Part shown: positions 33,735 through 45,030 of the stretch, in pieces | Layout of the letters: every line of letters starts with the position of its first letter | How positions within the stretch are numbered: the stretch's first letter is position 1 | NCBI GenBank assembly: GCA_036362985.1 | Contig: JAYGXS010000003.1 | Coordinates: 41,715,082-41,779,081 of the forward strand | Direction: 5' to 3' | Source of the DNA: Ligula intestinalis | Lineage: Eukaryota > Platyhelminthes > Cestoda > Diphyllobothriidea > Diphyllobothriidae | Length of the DNA stretch: 64,000 bases | Position numbers and translations under genes: made by a program | Notes under the pieces: generated by a model | Databases searched by the model: none | Told to the model about the DNA's origin: nothing | The model's input: only the letters and a program-made list of their open reading frames with translations

Positions 33735-34543
33735 AGTGCTGTTCTCCAGTTAGGCATTGGGCGATTGGTCAGGTGGAGGTGGAATAGAATTTTCGACTAA
33801 GGGAGTGGCCGTCTCCTGATGATAATCACTGCGATCCTCTAGGAGCAAGTAGTACAACGGATACCGTCTCTTCTCTGCCGTCGTCAAATCGTATATGAGC
33901 GTACTGGGGGTTGCACTTGGAGTAGACAAATTCCTCACAGAGTGGGTCATATTTGGACTGCTGGCTACTCTTCTTCAATAGGACCCGACCGGGAGAAGAA
34001 AGCCACATAGAAAGAGTGGTTCCAGTAGTTGATCTCCGATTATAGGCAAACATTTTTTCATGTGGCGTCGCGTTAGTGGCGCTAAATAGAAGTGACCAAA
34101 TGGAGTGTAGAGCGTCCAAGAGAACGCAATGCCAGTGTTACACAAATTTCTAGATTTCAAAGCAAGCAAAATGGTCTTCCGTAAAGTTTGATTCAGACGT
34201 TCAACTTGCCCGTTTCCTTGGGGCCTATACGGAGAAGTCCTACTCATCGCCACCCACCTATCATGGAGGAATTTTTGTACGTCGTTCGACATAAATGAAG
34301 ATCCTTGATCGGTGTGTATGTATAAAGGAGCATCGAAGATGGAGAAGAGTTGTCATAAACATTAAATAATGGTTTCCGCAGATTGATCAGAACAGGCGAA
34401 TCCGAATGGGAAACGGGAATATTCATCAATAATCGTCAGCAGATAACTATTGCGGGTCACAGAAGGAAGTGGACCTTTAAAGTCGAGTGACGGCCGCTCG
34501 AAGGGTTGGGTGGCCTTGATTAGCTGACCTTGTGCTACATTGT
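33735..34543 (-). pseudogene. Gypsy-like integrase core and C-terminus
   Basis: Minus strand: LIKATQPFERPSLDFKGPLP, LLTIIDEYSRFPFGFACSDQ (34530-34362), FMSNDVQKFLHDRWVAMSRT and SPYRPQGNGQVERLNQTLRK (34300-34190, GNGQVERLN carrying the catalytic Glu). After a shift, NATPHEKMFAYNRRSTTG and a C-terminal region reach 33750. This is a Ty3/gypsy integrase with D, D and E regions visible but split by frameshifts. The zinc-binding part lies right of the interrupting fragment (34759 onward). Confidence 0.85.
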
Positions 34544-34758
34544 GCGACATTTTATAGCAACCCCTGATCGTGCGGAGGGCAGCGTTCTGTGCTGACTGGA
34601 GGCGGCGGAGGNNNNNNNNNNNNNNNNNNNNNNNNNNNNNNNNNNNNNNNNNNNNNNNNNNNNNNNNNNNNNNNNNNNNNNNNNNNNNNNNNNNNNNNNN
34701 NNNNNNNNNNNGGACACGATCGTGATGACCACGGATGTAAGCCGCCAACCATCGGACC
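34544..34758 (-). mobile_element. Internal fragment of Jockey-like element containing the assembly gap
   Basis: 34544-34611 matches 35707-35777 and 34712-34758 matches 36330-36377, almost base for base. Both matches come from the Jockey-like element to the right. Neither end of that element is present. In a co-linear copy about 550 bp would separate the two blocks, but 100 N are given. It splits the gypsy integrase between its zinc-binding and core domains. Confidence 0.7.
34612..34711. other. Assembly gap (100 N)
   Basis: Exactly 100 N, the usual placeholder for a gap of unknown size. Both borders are the same repeat family. Confidence 0.98.
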
Positions 34759-35095
34759 CAAATAAGACTGCTTGGTTATCCGAGACGTCTGCCGAACTCC
34801 ACTATGGATCATGGTATTTTTAGTGGAAGAGTTATCCCGGACTGCGTACGCAATTGCATGCTGCCGTTTCCGTTAATCTTTGGAAGGTGAGAGCTGAATT
34901 ACCGAATGTAGACGTCGTGATCAGAGTAGATAGAGTATCGAGATACAGTAAGTACAAGCAAAACAGACGAGAAGAGAGAACTACCGAGTACCCTAAATGT
35001 GGGCTTTATTCATCTTACAATTTGTGTATAAGAACTGATAAGAGATAAGGAATGGTCAGAGTAATATAGGCAGTTAGGGAACGCTCGTGTATGTG
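34759..35095 (-). mobile_element. Gypsy integrase zinc-binding segment and LTR piece
   Basis: Minus strand 34820-34759 reads HSGVRQTSRITKQSYLGP, the HHCC-type zinc-binding region before gypsy integrase. About 34988-35090 matches the LTR at 33276-33385 in the same orientation. All of gag, protease, RT and RNase H is missing between them, so this copy has a large internal deletion. Confidence 0.7.
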
Positions 35096-35097
35096 TC

Positions 35098-36975
35098 GTA
35101 GCCCATAGTTGGATCAGGAATCCCCGCCGGAATCCAAACTGGGAGTAGTTGGGAGACGGAGAAAAGCAGCGACCTCAACCGGCTTGAGCCACAGGTCCGC
35201 TGGAGTGAGGTGGGTGCCTGACCGAGAACTGCAGGTGAACAGATGACGGCAGTCATGCGGCGAGACGGCGCAGTCGGGTATGGATGGGTCGAGCCAGTGT
35301 TGGTACTGGCGAAGGAGCATGCAGTAGCCACTGCGTAGCTGCGCCAGGATATAACGAGTGACCCTCGGGAGAGGTCGTTCCGAGGCCGCAATCGGAGGTG
35401 GATAGTCACCCAAAAAGACCGAGGGACGGTTACCTCGTTTCTCCTCGACAAAGACTCTCTGGTGGAGACGCTGGAAGCCTGTCTTTGTGGCAGAGCTATC
35501 AACAGGTAGATCCGCGAGAGACGAGGCAATGGCTTCCTTTTGGAATGCTCAAATAGACGGCCGGACGTTGCGGCAGGGCTCGGGAGCGCAGCAACGGTAA
35601 TGATTGGGATGGCCGGATTGCGAACGACTTTACCAGAACTGCTGGCTACGGAGAGTGTTGTGATGGGCGACCGGTAGCACAGAAGCCTCCGCATGACGAT
35701 GATCTATAGGCGACATTTTATAGCAACCCGTGATCGTGCGGAGGGCAGCGTTCTGTGCTGACTGGAGGCGGCGGAGGCTGGAAGAGCTCATCGTAGGAGA
35801 CCAGATTGATGCCGCATAAGTGAGCTGCAGTCGACAAAGTCTCTTTCGCGCAGCCCCAGGATGTGCCTGCTAGAGCCTTGAGGACCTTGGTGCAGCGGCT
35901 TAATTAGCTTGCGGTCTCCCTGGCATGGTCTGTGAACGTGAAAAGCGGATCAAAACGCATGCCAAGGAGTTTGGGCTTGCGGACGAGCGGTAAGGACGCC
36001 CCGTTGACGGTGACGACCGGGTGATGATTAAACTCCTTCGGATCAAGCGTGAAAACAGTTACGGATGACTTGTCTGCCGAGATCGTCATTCCGCGCTGGG
36101 TAAGGAAGTTTATGACAGCAGGCATGAACTCCATGAGGAGCTGTGCAGTCTGATCGATGTCATGGTGCCGGCAAAAGAACGTAACATCGTCCACGTAGGA
36201 TACCACTTGCGCAGGTGCCCGGGGGGAGCGGGAGATCTCGCATGTAGATGTTAAAGAGCGCAGAGCGCAGAGCCTCGAGGGACGCTACAGGACTGCTTAC
36301 GGGGCTTAGAGAGAGAGCGCTCCGGACAAGGACACGATCGTGATGACCACGGATGTAAGCCGCCAACCATCGGACCAGGCCAGTAGGGACGTTCAGCGAG
36401 ACCAAGTCCTGCAGGAGCTGATCGTGATGGATGCAGTCAAAGGCTCGTGACAGTTCAATTGAGACTGCCACGGTCCGCGAAGCGGGCTTCTATTGATTGA
36501 AGCTCTCGAGGATATCGTCGTTGAGCTCGAAAAGCGCCGTTGTAGTCCCACTAACCGATCGGAAACCATGTTGGTGGCAAGATAGTTCCGCCGCAGACGT
36601 CAGAATTGGGTGGACGAGCCGTTCCAGGATCTTTGCCAATGGACTGAGGAGGGCAATTGGGCGATAAGAGGTCGCTAGGCAGGGGTCCTTGCCCGCTTTG
36701 ACCAGGGGGATAATGATCGATTGGCGCCAGCAATCGGGGATGATTGAAGTTCTCAGTGAAAGGTTGAAGAGGGCGGCAAGGTAGGCAACCACATTCGGGC
36801 CGATGTGGCGCACATGGATAGGCGCCAGACTATCTGGTCCTAAGGCTTTTAAGACTTTCGTTTTCCTGACGGCGGTGAGGATAGCATATGCCGAGAAGGA
36901 AATGTCCGGAGGCGGGGCCTTATGGAGGGGGCTTTTGGGACTGGGCGCCGAGCGGGGTGAGAACAGCTTGTTCAT
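35098..36975 (-). pseudogene. Jockey-like non-LTR element: reverse transcriptase and C-terminus
   Basis: Minus strand. 36975-36490: KALGPDSLAPIHVRHIGPNV, YRPIALLSPLAKILERLVHP, CHQHGFRSVSGTT. 36471-36160: IELSRAFDCIHHDQLLQDLV, GLVRWLAAYIRGHHDRVLV. 36206-35904: MVSYVDDVTFFCRHHD (YVDD catalytic box), SVTVFTLDPKEFNHHP, LLGMRFDPLFTFTDHARE. The C-terminus (35413-35114) reads HWLDPSIPD...CAVSPHDCRHLFTC, a Cys/His tail motif, then LWLKPVEVAAFLRLP. Two or more frameshifts and a stop after IES. The 3' end at about 35098 is shared with the copy at 60350-61727. The family resembles elements annotated as Jockey-type RT in many invertebrates. Confidence 0.88.
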
Positions 36976-37560
36976 CTTCGCGGCGATCGTACCGTTGTTG
37001 GAAATGAACTTGCCGTCCCCGAAGCTAATCGATTGGTTAGGTGTGTCAGCCCGGGCTGGGTCAGATTGCGTAGACGTTTCCAGGTGGCAGCTGAGTTGCC
37101 GCTGAAATTACAATCTGAAACTAGTTCATGCCAGATTTGGCGTTTTCCATCGTTAATAATTTTAGTGATTAAGCCATTCAGTTCGCCAACGCGCGGGTCA
37201 CTGGCATCACGCGCTCGTTTTTCGTCTCTCTCTCGTTCCAGACGGGAGGCTTCGGGCGGATAGTTAGCACGGAGAAGGGGAATGCGGCCGTTAGGGACGT
37301 GGTGACTTGCTGCTGCCAGGAGTAGTCGACGAAGGGCTCGCTCCGCCGTGTTGACACAGGTGGGAGGCGATAGGCAATCGACCTCGGCTTCGCATTCGGT
37401 CGTGAACGCTGCCCAATTGGCTTTCTTGAAATTAATGAAGTGCCGGCTGGGGGCCATGATACGCTCAGCGGCGGTGGCCAATTCGAGCACAATTGGGAGT
37501 AGGTTGCTACCCTGGCTGATTTCCGTGCTCCACATGGTGGAGGCTTCCAGGCTGAGACTG
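36976..37560 (-). pseudogene. Jockey-like non-LTR element: endonuclease end and linker
   Basis: Minus strand 37535-36972: NLLPIVLELATAAERI (the place of the usual SDHLPI motif that closes the endonuclease), HFINFKKANWAAFTTECEAE, RDASDPRVGELNGLITKIIN, SAATWKRLRNLTQP. This is the linker between endonuclease and RT. The element is 5'-truncated near 37560. ORF1 and most of the endonuclease are absent. The 5' break is only about 240 bp upstream of the STX5 first coding exon. Confidence 0.8.
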
Positions 37561-37794
37561 GCATTTCATCTGCGTGTATACTTTTCCATTTTTTATCATA
37601 AAACAACCTTATTTCCTATGATAACCTAGGGGCCTTAGGACAGTTGCTGTTGCTTGTTCGAGTTTCTTCCAGATTTTAGACTTTGTCATGTATTTTTGAA
37701 TTTGGTTTAGATGCTCGATCTACCACTCGGTGCCTTTCAGATTACCTCCTTCACTGTTTTGACCTCGTGCATTGGTAAATGCTAATAGACATTC

Positions 37795-37806
37795 TCTGGT
37801 TTTCAG
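37795..37806 (+). promoter_or_regulatory. Splice acceptor upstream of STX5 start codon
   Basis: TCTGGTTTTCAG directly precedes a 22-nt untranslated piece and the ATG at 37829. It may be a normal acceptor for a 5'UTR intron, or a spliced-leader trans-splice acceptor as used by many flatworm genes. Only cDNA could tell. Confidence 0.5.
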
Positions 37807-37828
37807 ATTCGCTGAAAACCCGATCACC

Positions 37829-40578
37829 ATGTCTGTTGACTACTGTGATCGTTCTTCAGAACTTGTAAAGTGTGCCCAATTGTTCCATCAAAAAGTCATG
37901 TTGGGCCGAGCTAGATTAAAACCCCGCCTAAGTGTAACCGCAGCAGCCTACAAAATCCCTGTCTCCTCTCTCTACCGAGGACAGTTTTTGCCCTCTGCAA
38001 GGCATATTCTAGGTCGACTTGCCGACGCCGAGGCAATAATGAGCAGTCTGAAATGCTCGTCAGCGGACTCTGAAGGTCACCCTATTCAGACCTCTGAAGC
38101 CCTGTCAGCTGGTGCCCATACTGTTCAATCTGAGGTCGTATACGTCAATAGCTATTTGCAACAACTGTTAAAGCTCACACCACAAGTCCTTCAGGAAGTT
38201 GCGAACCACCCGCAAGTTTCGAAACATGTCCAAGCAATCGTTTCCACTCTTGAACACCGAATGGCGGCACTTTCAATGGGTCTACGAGACTTTTACCAGG
38301 ACAAAAAGCAACTGCTTTCGACCGTTGGTTCGGACGAGCTTGCACCTGCTACTGCGAACACCTGTAGTTTGGCTTCACAGTATCACACAGATCAACTTGT
38401 ACATGCCGCTCCATTCCATCCTCCTCGACTCTCACACGGCGAGCTTGGCGGCAGTCCTCAGTCCTTTCCTGCATTTTCTGCTCCTGCTCCTCCAAATTCT
38501 CCCAACTCTTCGGTAGCCGCACCTCCTGATCGAACCAATATGAGCCCTATAATGGCTACGCAACGCGCGATACCCAATAATCTGTATCTTAAAAGGGCTC
38601 CCAGTTCCTTTGCTGCACTTCCTCCTGAGGAGAAAAACCAGGTATTTTGAGTCTGACATTTGTTTATTTACGCGTATTTTTGACTTCTAGTTTCTCTTCG
38701 TTATTCTGGAAAGCAAACTTTTCAGAAATCCTCCTGTAACTCGGAAAGTTAATCCATGTAAATGGGGTGTAGAACTGCCTGACGAGAATTCTCTTGAGTC
38801 AGGGCGTTAACCCAATGCAGCGCGTGTATTGCTCGCGTAGACGGGGATTTCTATCAGGCCAGCCAAGTCGTTTTCGTGTAACCTTGCCATTGAAACGTGA
38901 TAGTGGATTCAGTGCCTCACAGGTCCTCTAAACTATAATTAGCCTGACGTACACTGTACCACCGTTTGCCCGGAGAAGTACTATCCTCATCGTTGTACCG
39001 CATTTTGGAGGTAAATTCTGACATGCATGATTTACTGTTCGTGGGGATTGTTATGGGCCCCTAATAAAGCTCTAAGGATAGGCTGGCTAGGGAGTTTGCA
39101 GGGTGCATGTAATCCTTACCCGTAGACAGGTACTCAAATTTTGAACTGTGTTGCCCAAATTTTGTGTCCTTGGTACACCTTCTTGTGATGGATTGCGGTA
39201 AATGAATTATGTCGTTCGTTCTATAAGCGTGCGCTTTCGAAAGGCTCGTGCTTTAGCTGCTCTCCGGGCACGTGTAGTGCTGTGCCGTGAAATGTTAACC
39301 GAACTTCTGAAATGCATTTTCGATGTGAAAGGGTTACCTAACTATGATTGTAAGGTTAATTATCGTGAAGTTTAATCCCGAGATATTTCAGTCGCGTCAA
39401 GATGCCTGATTTTGAACGAGCTTCTTTCCGGCTCAATGCGAAAACAATATTTACAATTGACTACTTACGTAGTGTGAGTACTCTCCATTGATTTTCGATG
39501 TTTTTATATATTGAAATCTGTTGCTAGAAGATATTCTTTCCTGTACTCATTTGGCAGAAAATTACACATGACAATTTTCTAATTGAACGATGGGCATCGT
39601 TCCGTTTTAAAAAGCGTTACAATTGCCGAGTTTTTTATTCCGGTCTGTGTTTACACTTTTATTTATGATTCGCAACCTACATGCTATATACATTCCATCT
39701 AAGACACATCATTTATTACGCTACACAATACAGAGGACGTTACATCAAACTTTGCAGCGGATGTGGAACGTGTAATTTACTTGATAAGCAGCACTAAAAA
39801 ATGGACACCTCAATCTTGAAAAATGTCATAACTAGAAACTCTTAAAGCCAAAAGATACACTTTCTTCACGCATAAAATCTGGAGAAGTGAATTGCTACGA
39901 AATTAGTACAGGGAAGAATATTTACATGCCTGTTTCCTGTAAACTATATTTGCATTTATAAGAATATCGAAAATCAATGGAAAAGGTCGTACTATTTAGG
40001 TGGCCATTGTTTTAAGAGTTTTTCGTTCATAAACCTTCTTCCGGAAGTGACTGAAGTAACTTGGGATTAGACTGCACGACAATTAGCATTACAATCGTAT
40101 TCAGGGATTTATTGTCAAGTCGAAAACACGTCAGGACCTCGGTTGACATTTCAAGAGGTATCGCATCTACTGCACAGCATTTATATTAATGTCCACTGTA
40201 GTTCACTACTTTTATCTTTTCAAGCTCGAAGCTGGTCACTGGAATCCAGTTGGCCAGGCACAGAATCAGCTCCAGCTTACTCTCACTGAGGCTCCCCAAT
40301 CAGTGTTACGTCAACGCGACCGCGCCCTCCACAACACCGAACAGACCATTGTGCAGCTGGGCGAGATCTATCAGCAGTTCAGTTTTCTAGTGAAGGAACA
40401 GGGCGAAATGGTTACACGCATTGACACGCACCTGGAGGACGCTGGTCTCAATGTGGACCTCGCACACAATCATTTAGTGGAATTTATGCGTCGAATATCC
40501 TCTCGTCGAGCCTTTATGCTCAAACTATTTGCAATGCTCATCATTGTCTTCTGTATCTTTGCCTTCCTCCTGCGGTGA
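37829..40578 (+). CDS. STX5: Syntaxin-5, Qa-SNARE of ER-Golgi transport (2 exons)
   Basis: Exons 37829-38641 and 40225-40578 join in phase 0 (donor CAG/GTATTT; acceptor ATCTTTTCAAG) to give 388 residues, close to the roughly 300-355 usual for the family. The N-terminus MSVDYCDRSSELVKCAQLF matches the DRT.EF..C..L start of syntaxin-5. Next come the N-terminal helical region with FLPSARHILGRLADAEAIM and YVNSYLQQLLKL, then SKHVQAIVSTLEHRMAALSM. A Pro/Ser-rich linker follows (residues about 220-260). Exon 2 holds the SNARE motif (about 304-365; LHNTEQTIVQLGEIYQQFSF, zero-layer Gln at about 330 in VKEQGEM) and a C-terminal membrane anchor (about 367-387). It acts on ER/Golgi membranes by forming SNARE bundles that fuse transport vesicles. 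ATG 37829 is chosen for homology and its ATCACC context. An in-frame ATG at 37772 lies upstream of the acceptor and is probably not used. Confidence 0.93.
39285..39985 (+). repeat. Old interspersed repeat in STX5 intron
   Basis: Shares short blocks in the same order with 45575-46240 in METTL1 intron 1: GAAATGTTAACCGAA..TCTGAAAT, CCGGC..A(A)TGC, GAAAATGTCATA-like, then AAAAGAT(A/G)CAC(A)TTT, AATATTTxTATGC(C/A)TGTTTCC, CTATATTTG(C/A)ATTTA. It is diverged and noncoding. Unclassified. Confidence 0.55.
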
Positions 40579-40704
40579 AGACCTCCTTACTAATTATGAT
40601 CTATTCCTTTTCAATATCTTCTCCCCATTTACGATTGGGTATGGCCCAGTGCCATTCAGTCTTTCTTTCTCTCCCACTCATATTTCCCAATAAGCAGCTG
40701 ATTT

Positions 40705-40710
40705 AATAAA
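40705..40710 (+). promoter_or_regulatory. Poly(A) signal of STX5
   Basis: AATAAA 127 nt after the STX5 stop codon (40578), followed by T-rich sequence. It is the nearest canonical signal. Confidence 0.7.
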
Positions 40711-43640
40711 TGCTTATCTCGATTTCATTTTTCTTCAGAAAGATTGCCACAGCTGTTGTTCTCTGACTTGTACTTTGTCATAATGTGCAAGTCACACTTG
40801 CGCGCTGTATGTTGCTATCATTAACAACAATGAGAGAGGCTAAAACTGCCGTTTCGGACTTATCTTTTATCGTCAGCTGCCCAAAAAGACTCGAACGTCA
40901 AAACCGGGCCCTTATTCTCTACCGACAAAGTTGTCCGCTAACGTCCTGTATTCTGCCACTTTAAGTATTCGAAGTCACCTACGAGTAACGTTGTCAGATC
41001 TAGCCGTATTGGCAACATCAAGTTAAACATCCTGTCTTCGCGTATTGCACACGATCTAGTCTCTACAGGATGTACAAGGCTTTCGCAGACAGTGGTTCCG
41101 ATGGCACATGTAGGGAAGTTCGATAAAGGTCATATTATGAAAGACTTATTGAGACATTGGGTCCTGCTAATGACAGAGTTACCTCGTCAGTTGGCAGCAT
41201 ATGCCTTTTAACACACCCTGACAGAGTCTTGCGCGTCAGCTTTCTTAGAGTGAGGAATACGCCGTCGACTGCCCGAGCCTGTCAGCCATCTGCTTCCGGG
41301 ATCGGGCGCAATGGCTGCCGCAGTCGGAGTCTTACCCTAGGCGTACTACAACCCACCCCGTTTATTGGTAGTAGTTATAGGATGCGCTGACTACTGTCCG
41401 ATTAAAACTTGTTGTGAGCCAACCTAACTTTTGATTTGGTGCGACACAACCCGTCCAATGGGGCAATCTGGTCACGCAGTGGAACAGGTCGTTTAGTTTT
41501 TTTTCCAGAAGGGCAGGTCTGCATTCGTCACTGGTGGTCAATGACACTAAGTGTTACCACGAAAATCAGATGAGTTACAATGCCCATTTATGGATTATTG
41601 CCGGTTAGAAACGCGCCGTACCAAAACCTCGGGCCAGGAACTCCAAAGCTAGATTGATGCGCACTTCACCGCACGATCGAGCTAGCGTTGCGTTTGTCAC
41701 AAGCCACTTCCAGGGACATTCCGACTACTCATCGCAGGGAGCAGGAGCTGAGACATTTCGCAGAGTTGAGCTTAGTCATGAACCGCAGCTCTCAGACTTG
41801 TCTACTCTGGTGGTGATGCGACTGTAACTAATCGATAGCTGTCTGCGCTCGTGTCCGCGTCTGCATTTATTTTACATTAAAAATTAACTTTGACGACATT
41901 TTAGTTCTTTGCTCTTCTTCGTCGTTTGAAGAGCTTCCGTTTTGCGCTTCGCAGCCGTACTCCATGGAACTCTTCAGGAAAAAGGCTGGCTCAGGATATG
42001 TCCACTAGACAAGACTGTATGCTGGACTGAGTCACTAGACAGACTTTGGCTTGCTCTGCAATTTTAACTAATACAAATAAACATGCGTGGGATGGCGGAC
42101 TTTTTGCTGGTCGAGGTTCTGGCATCAGCCTATTCCAGCGGGGAAAAATGAGGTCCAAAGATGTTACCTACGGCGAGAAAGCATGCTAAAGCCTGCCCTC
42201 GTTGCTCAAACACTTTCCCTGCCGTTGGTTGCTTGAGCAGGCAGGCCCTGTTTCTGACAACTTGGTCCCTTGCAGATTAGCGATATGTGTGCGAATGGAA
42301 CGTGTTTCTTTCTAAACTTGCATATCAAATCGGGGATGAATGTGCATTTTGTTGGTGACGGAGACTTTTGAATATCTAGCTTATTTTTATCACTAGGCTT
42401 TCAAACGGATATGTTATTAATCGGGTTAACAGATAACATGCCTGAGTCCATTCCTATACTATAACTTGCTCACTTAGGTTAGAAATTTCTCATTTGAATC
42501 TATAACTGATGCCTCAAAATTCAACTCCATATGCCGACGAGGCTTCTATGAATTTTAAAAAGGTAAGTATAGAGGTATTCAAGTACTTGATTTTTAGAAG
42601 GGAACACTGCTCTAGTGCTTTACTTTACTTATATGCTAGAATACCGATATTCCTGTGTTTTTTAAGAACAGCTTGCGCTTCCCAGACTGCATTTTGTGTA
42701 TGCTTTCTGAAGCAAATTTATATAAGCTTATGTAGGAAGTCTTTGACAGGTTCGAATATTTAGCTGACCCAATTTTGACAAACGCGAACTGTTGATGGTA
42801 GAGGCATGATTTTAATACAGCCAGCACTATGCTCACCTGAGGTAGGCGGCCTCGTTAGGATTTCTGGGCTAACAAATATACCGGCAATGTGCGCACTAAA
42901 CTCCCTGGCCAGACCATACCTTTGAATACACTGCCCACTCGGGGACCTTCAACTGGCGACTCTGCTACATGTTACGCGGTAGATGCGCTGGCCCAACAGA
43001 GCACAGCACACGTTATCGAGCATGCGCGCCCGTAATAAGTGTTACACATATGGATGTGATAGCATCACTGGGCGTAGGCTCATGCCCTTTCAGTTATGTG
43101 CGCTGGATCCCGCCTTCGGTCTTCTTGACAACGGTCTCAGGATGGCGAGGGAAAAGAGGATGCTATAGATGTTTCGCAAATTACCGCCTCTGTCTCTATC
43201 CTGCCGTGGGGCACACACTAGGCCTCGTCTTAATCGACTGTCCAATCGCAATTTAGTTAGATACTGCCATTCTACCGTGTAGTAATTGCCTTGACTAGAG
43301 GTGTCCTGATAGTAACTTTTGCGGCTTCAGTTGCGCAGTTTTTTTCTTTTTAAAAGTCAATTTAAAGATTTCTAACAGTGGTTCCAATTGGGTTACCTAT
43401 CGCCGGGAGCACCGCTATTCAGGACATTTGTGACACTAAAAATTGATGAAAAAATTGTTCGTTTTCCTGTCAGACAGTTACAAGACGGTCATGCATATGC
43501 TGTGCTCATGAGACTAGTCACTGCAAATTTTAAGCCAATGTTATTCATTAATTAAATCAAACTTTCATTTGACTGGCCGGTCTCTTTGTCACTTCGAACC
43601 CGTTTGTGTCTAATTTGCGTAAGTTACAGGATTATTTTGT
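40711..43640. other. Intergenic, no gene recognised
   Basis: Mixed AT-rich and moderate-GC sequence with frames below 96 codons. 40880-40990 has a GACTCGAAC-type stretch that may be an eroded tRNA-like/SINE head on the minus strand. Nothing else is supported. Confidence 0.4.
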
Positions 43641-43679
43641 CTGGTAGTAGCTGAAAAAGATTCCCTTCACCTAACAACC

Positions 43680-44490
43680 CCCGATATTTTGGCGCCGTAA
43701 CGTTAAAGGCACGCTTGTTATCGTCAAAAGGGACACGTTGCAGAATTTCCATGACCACCTTAACTCGATCGTTCCAGATATACAATTCATGAGAGAAGAA
43801 GAAAAGCATCAGCAGCTTCCCTTTCCCTTATGTACTCGTCATGCGAACTTCCAACGGCTAAATAGAAAAAACAGTCTACAGGAAGGCGACCAACAGCACG
43901 CAGCCTCTCAATTTTCACAGCCATCATCTGGTAGCTCACAAACGAATCTGTAGGAGAACACTGTTCTAAAGAATCCAGACTCACTGCAGTAACCCAGAAG
44001 AAAAAGCACGTGAAGCCCGATATTCCCGCCCCCAGTTTATGTGGAACGGTTGTCTGAAGGCCTTTATAAGCCGATGCCTACGTGTTCGCCTTCTGAGGAC
44101 TCACCTTGAACCAGCCCGTACGATATGGCACGCCATACATCAAGGACTTGTCGGAAACGACTGACCGTATTGTTGCTCCTCGAAATTACACAAGACAGAG
44201 TGAACGCATGCTTGGTTCGCACATACCCGAACATAAGCTAACTGTAAGACGGAATGACGCATTATCACAAGTGGTTGCCCACACCTACGAGAAGGGTCAC
44301 GAATTTAACTTTGCAGCCGCGAAGATAATCGCCCACGTCGGCAACAAGACAAGCCGAGAATTTATTGAAGCCTGGGCCTCGGATGAGGACACAGTCAATC
44401 AATTTCTTGACCTAGCACCGGCATGCATCGCTCTGCGTAGGCGTCTCCGTACTGTCCTTTTTAACTCTTGCTTATTTTTTCGTTGACGCT
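43680..44490 (+). mobile_element. Penelope-like element: RT end and GIY-YIG region
   Basis: Reads TLVIVKRDTLQNFHDHLNSI (just after the YVDD box) and VPDIQFMREEEKHQQLPF, then from 44106 GTPYIKDLSETTDRIV and NYTRQSERMLGSHIPEHKLT, SQVVAHTYEKGHEFNFAAAK, GNKTSREFIEAWASDEDTVN. From family knowledge this is the Penelope-like order: RT, then a GIY-YIG endonuclease with EHK..VRR, H and REFIEAW segments. The start of the GIY-YIG fold (Y-I-P-C...IYVG) is lost between 44160 and 44190. 5'-truncated; frames broken once or more. Confidence 0.85.
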
Positions 44491-44497
44491 TTTATCT

Positions 44498-44526
44498 CTG
44501 ACGGTGATCTCCTATAAGAGTTGAAA
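44498..44526 (+). ncRNA. Hammerhead-like motif remnant at Penelope-like 3' end
   Basis: CTGACGG at 44498-44504 and GAAA at 44523-44526 lie just after the Penelope-like coding end. They flank a short stem candidate. The first box is one base off CTGANGA. The equivalent region of another copy (53035-53064) has a perfect box. Hammerhead motifs in Penelope-like terminal repeats are established in the literature. Activity of this copy is unlikely. Confidence 0.4.
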
Positions 44527-45030
44527 AGCTCAGACGAATAAAATCTTGTTTCCGGTAATCGACGTGCCTTCTTCTTTGCCACCTGTTTACCTGGTCTTTA
44601 ATTTTGGTTCAACGTTGCTTGGGCAGATAGTGATTTTCCTACAACTGATCTATAGACAAAATTCCTTGTGGAGGCGTTTGACTGTTGTAAATTTTGTCAG
44701 CCGCAGCTGAAACTCATACTGGACTTCTTGATAGAAGTCAGGTATATCGGTGGCCACTTACTTCACTTCAAGTTCATGTCATGTGATATTCCGTTGGTAC
44801 GTGCTATTGACCTGTCATTCACCGGCTAGCCTGTGTAAAGTTAGGGTGCTCTGAAAATCTCCCTTTGATAGTCTACATTTCAGGAACGTCTTATCACTTT
44901 CTACTGCACTTTGTTTGCTCTGTTTGTGTCTATCACTGGCTTCCTTAAGTAGGCGTCATTGGCTGAGAACTTGTTTTTTCTCTTATTGATCGTCTTTTCA
45001 ATCGACTTTTCGTTTCGCATACAAGTCTAG

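Noticed and set aside
37348..37629. Plus-strand 93-codon frame just before STX5, possible 5' exon
   Set aside because: It is antisense to the Jockey-like linker, and no donor/acceptor links it to the STX5 exon.
42969..43256. Two overlapping plus-strand frames with several Cys
   Set aside because: No domain, no splice pattern and no repeat homology; frame length is within chance.
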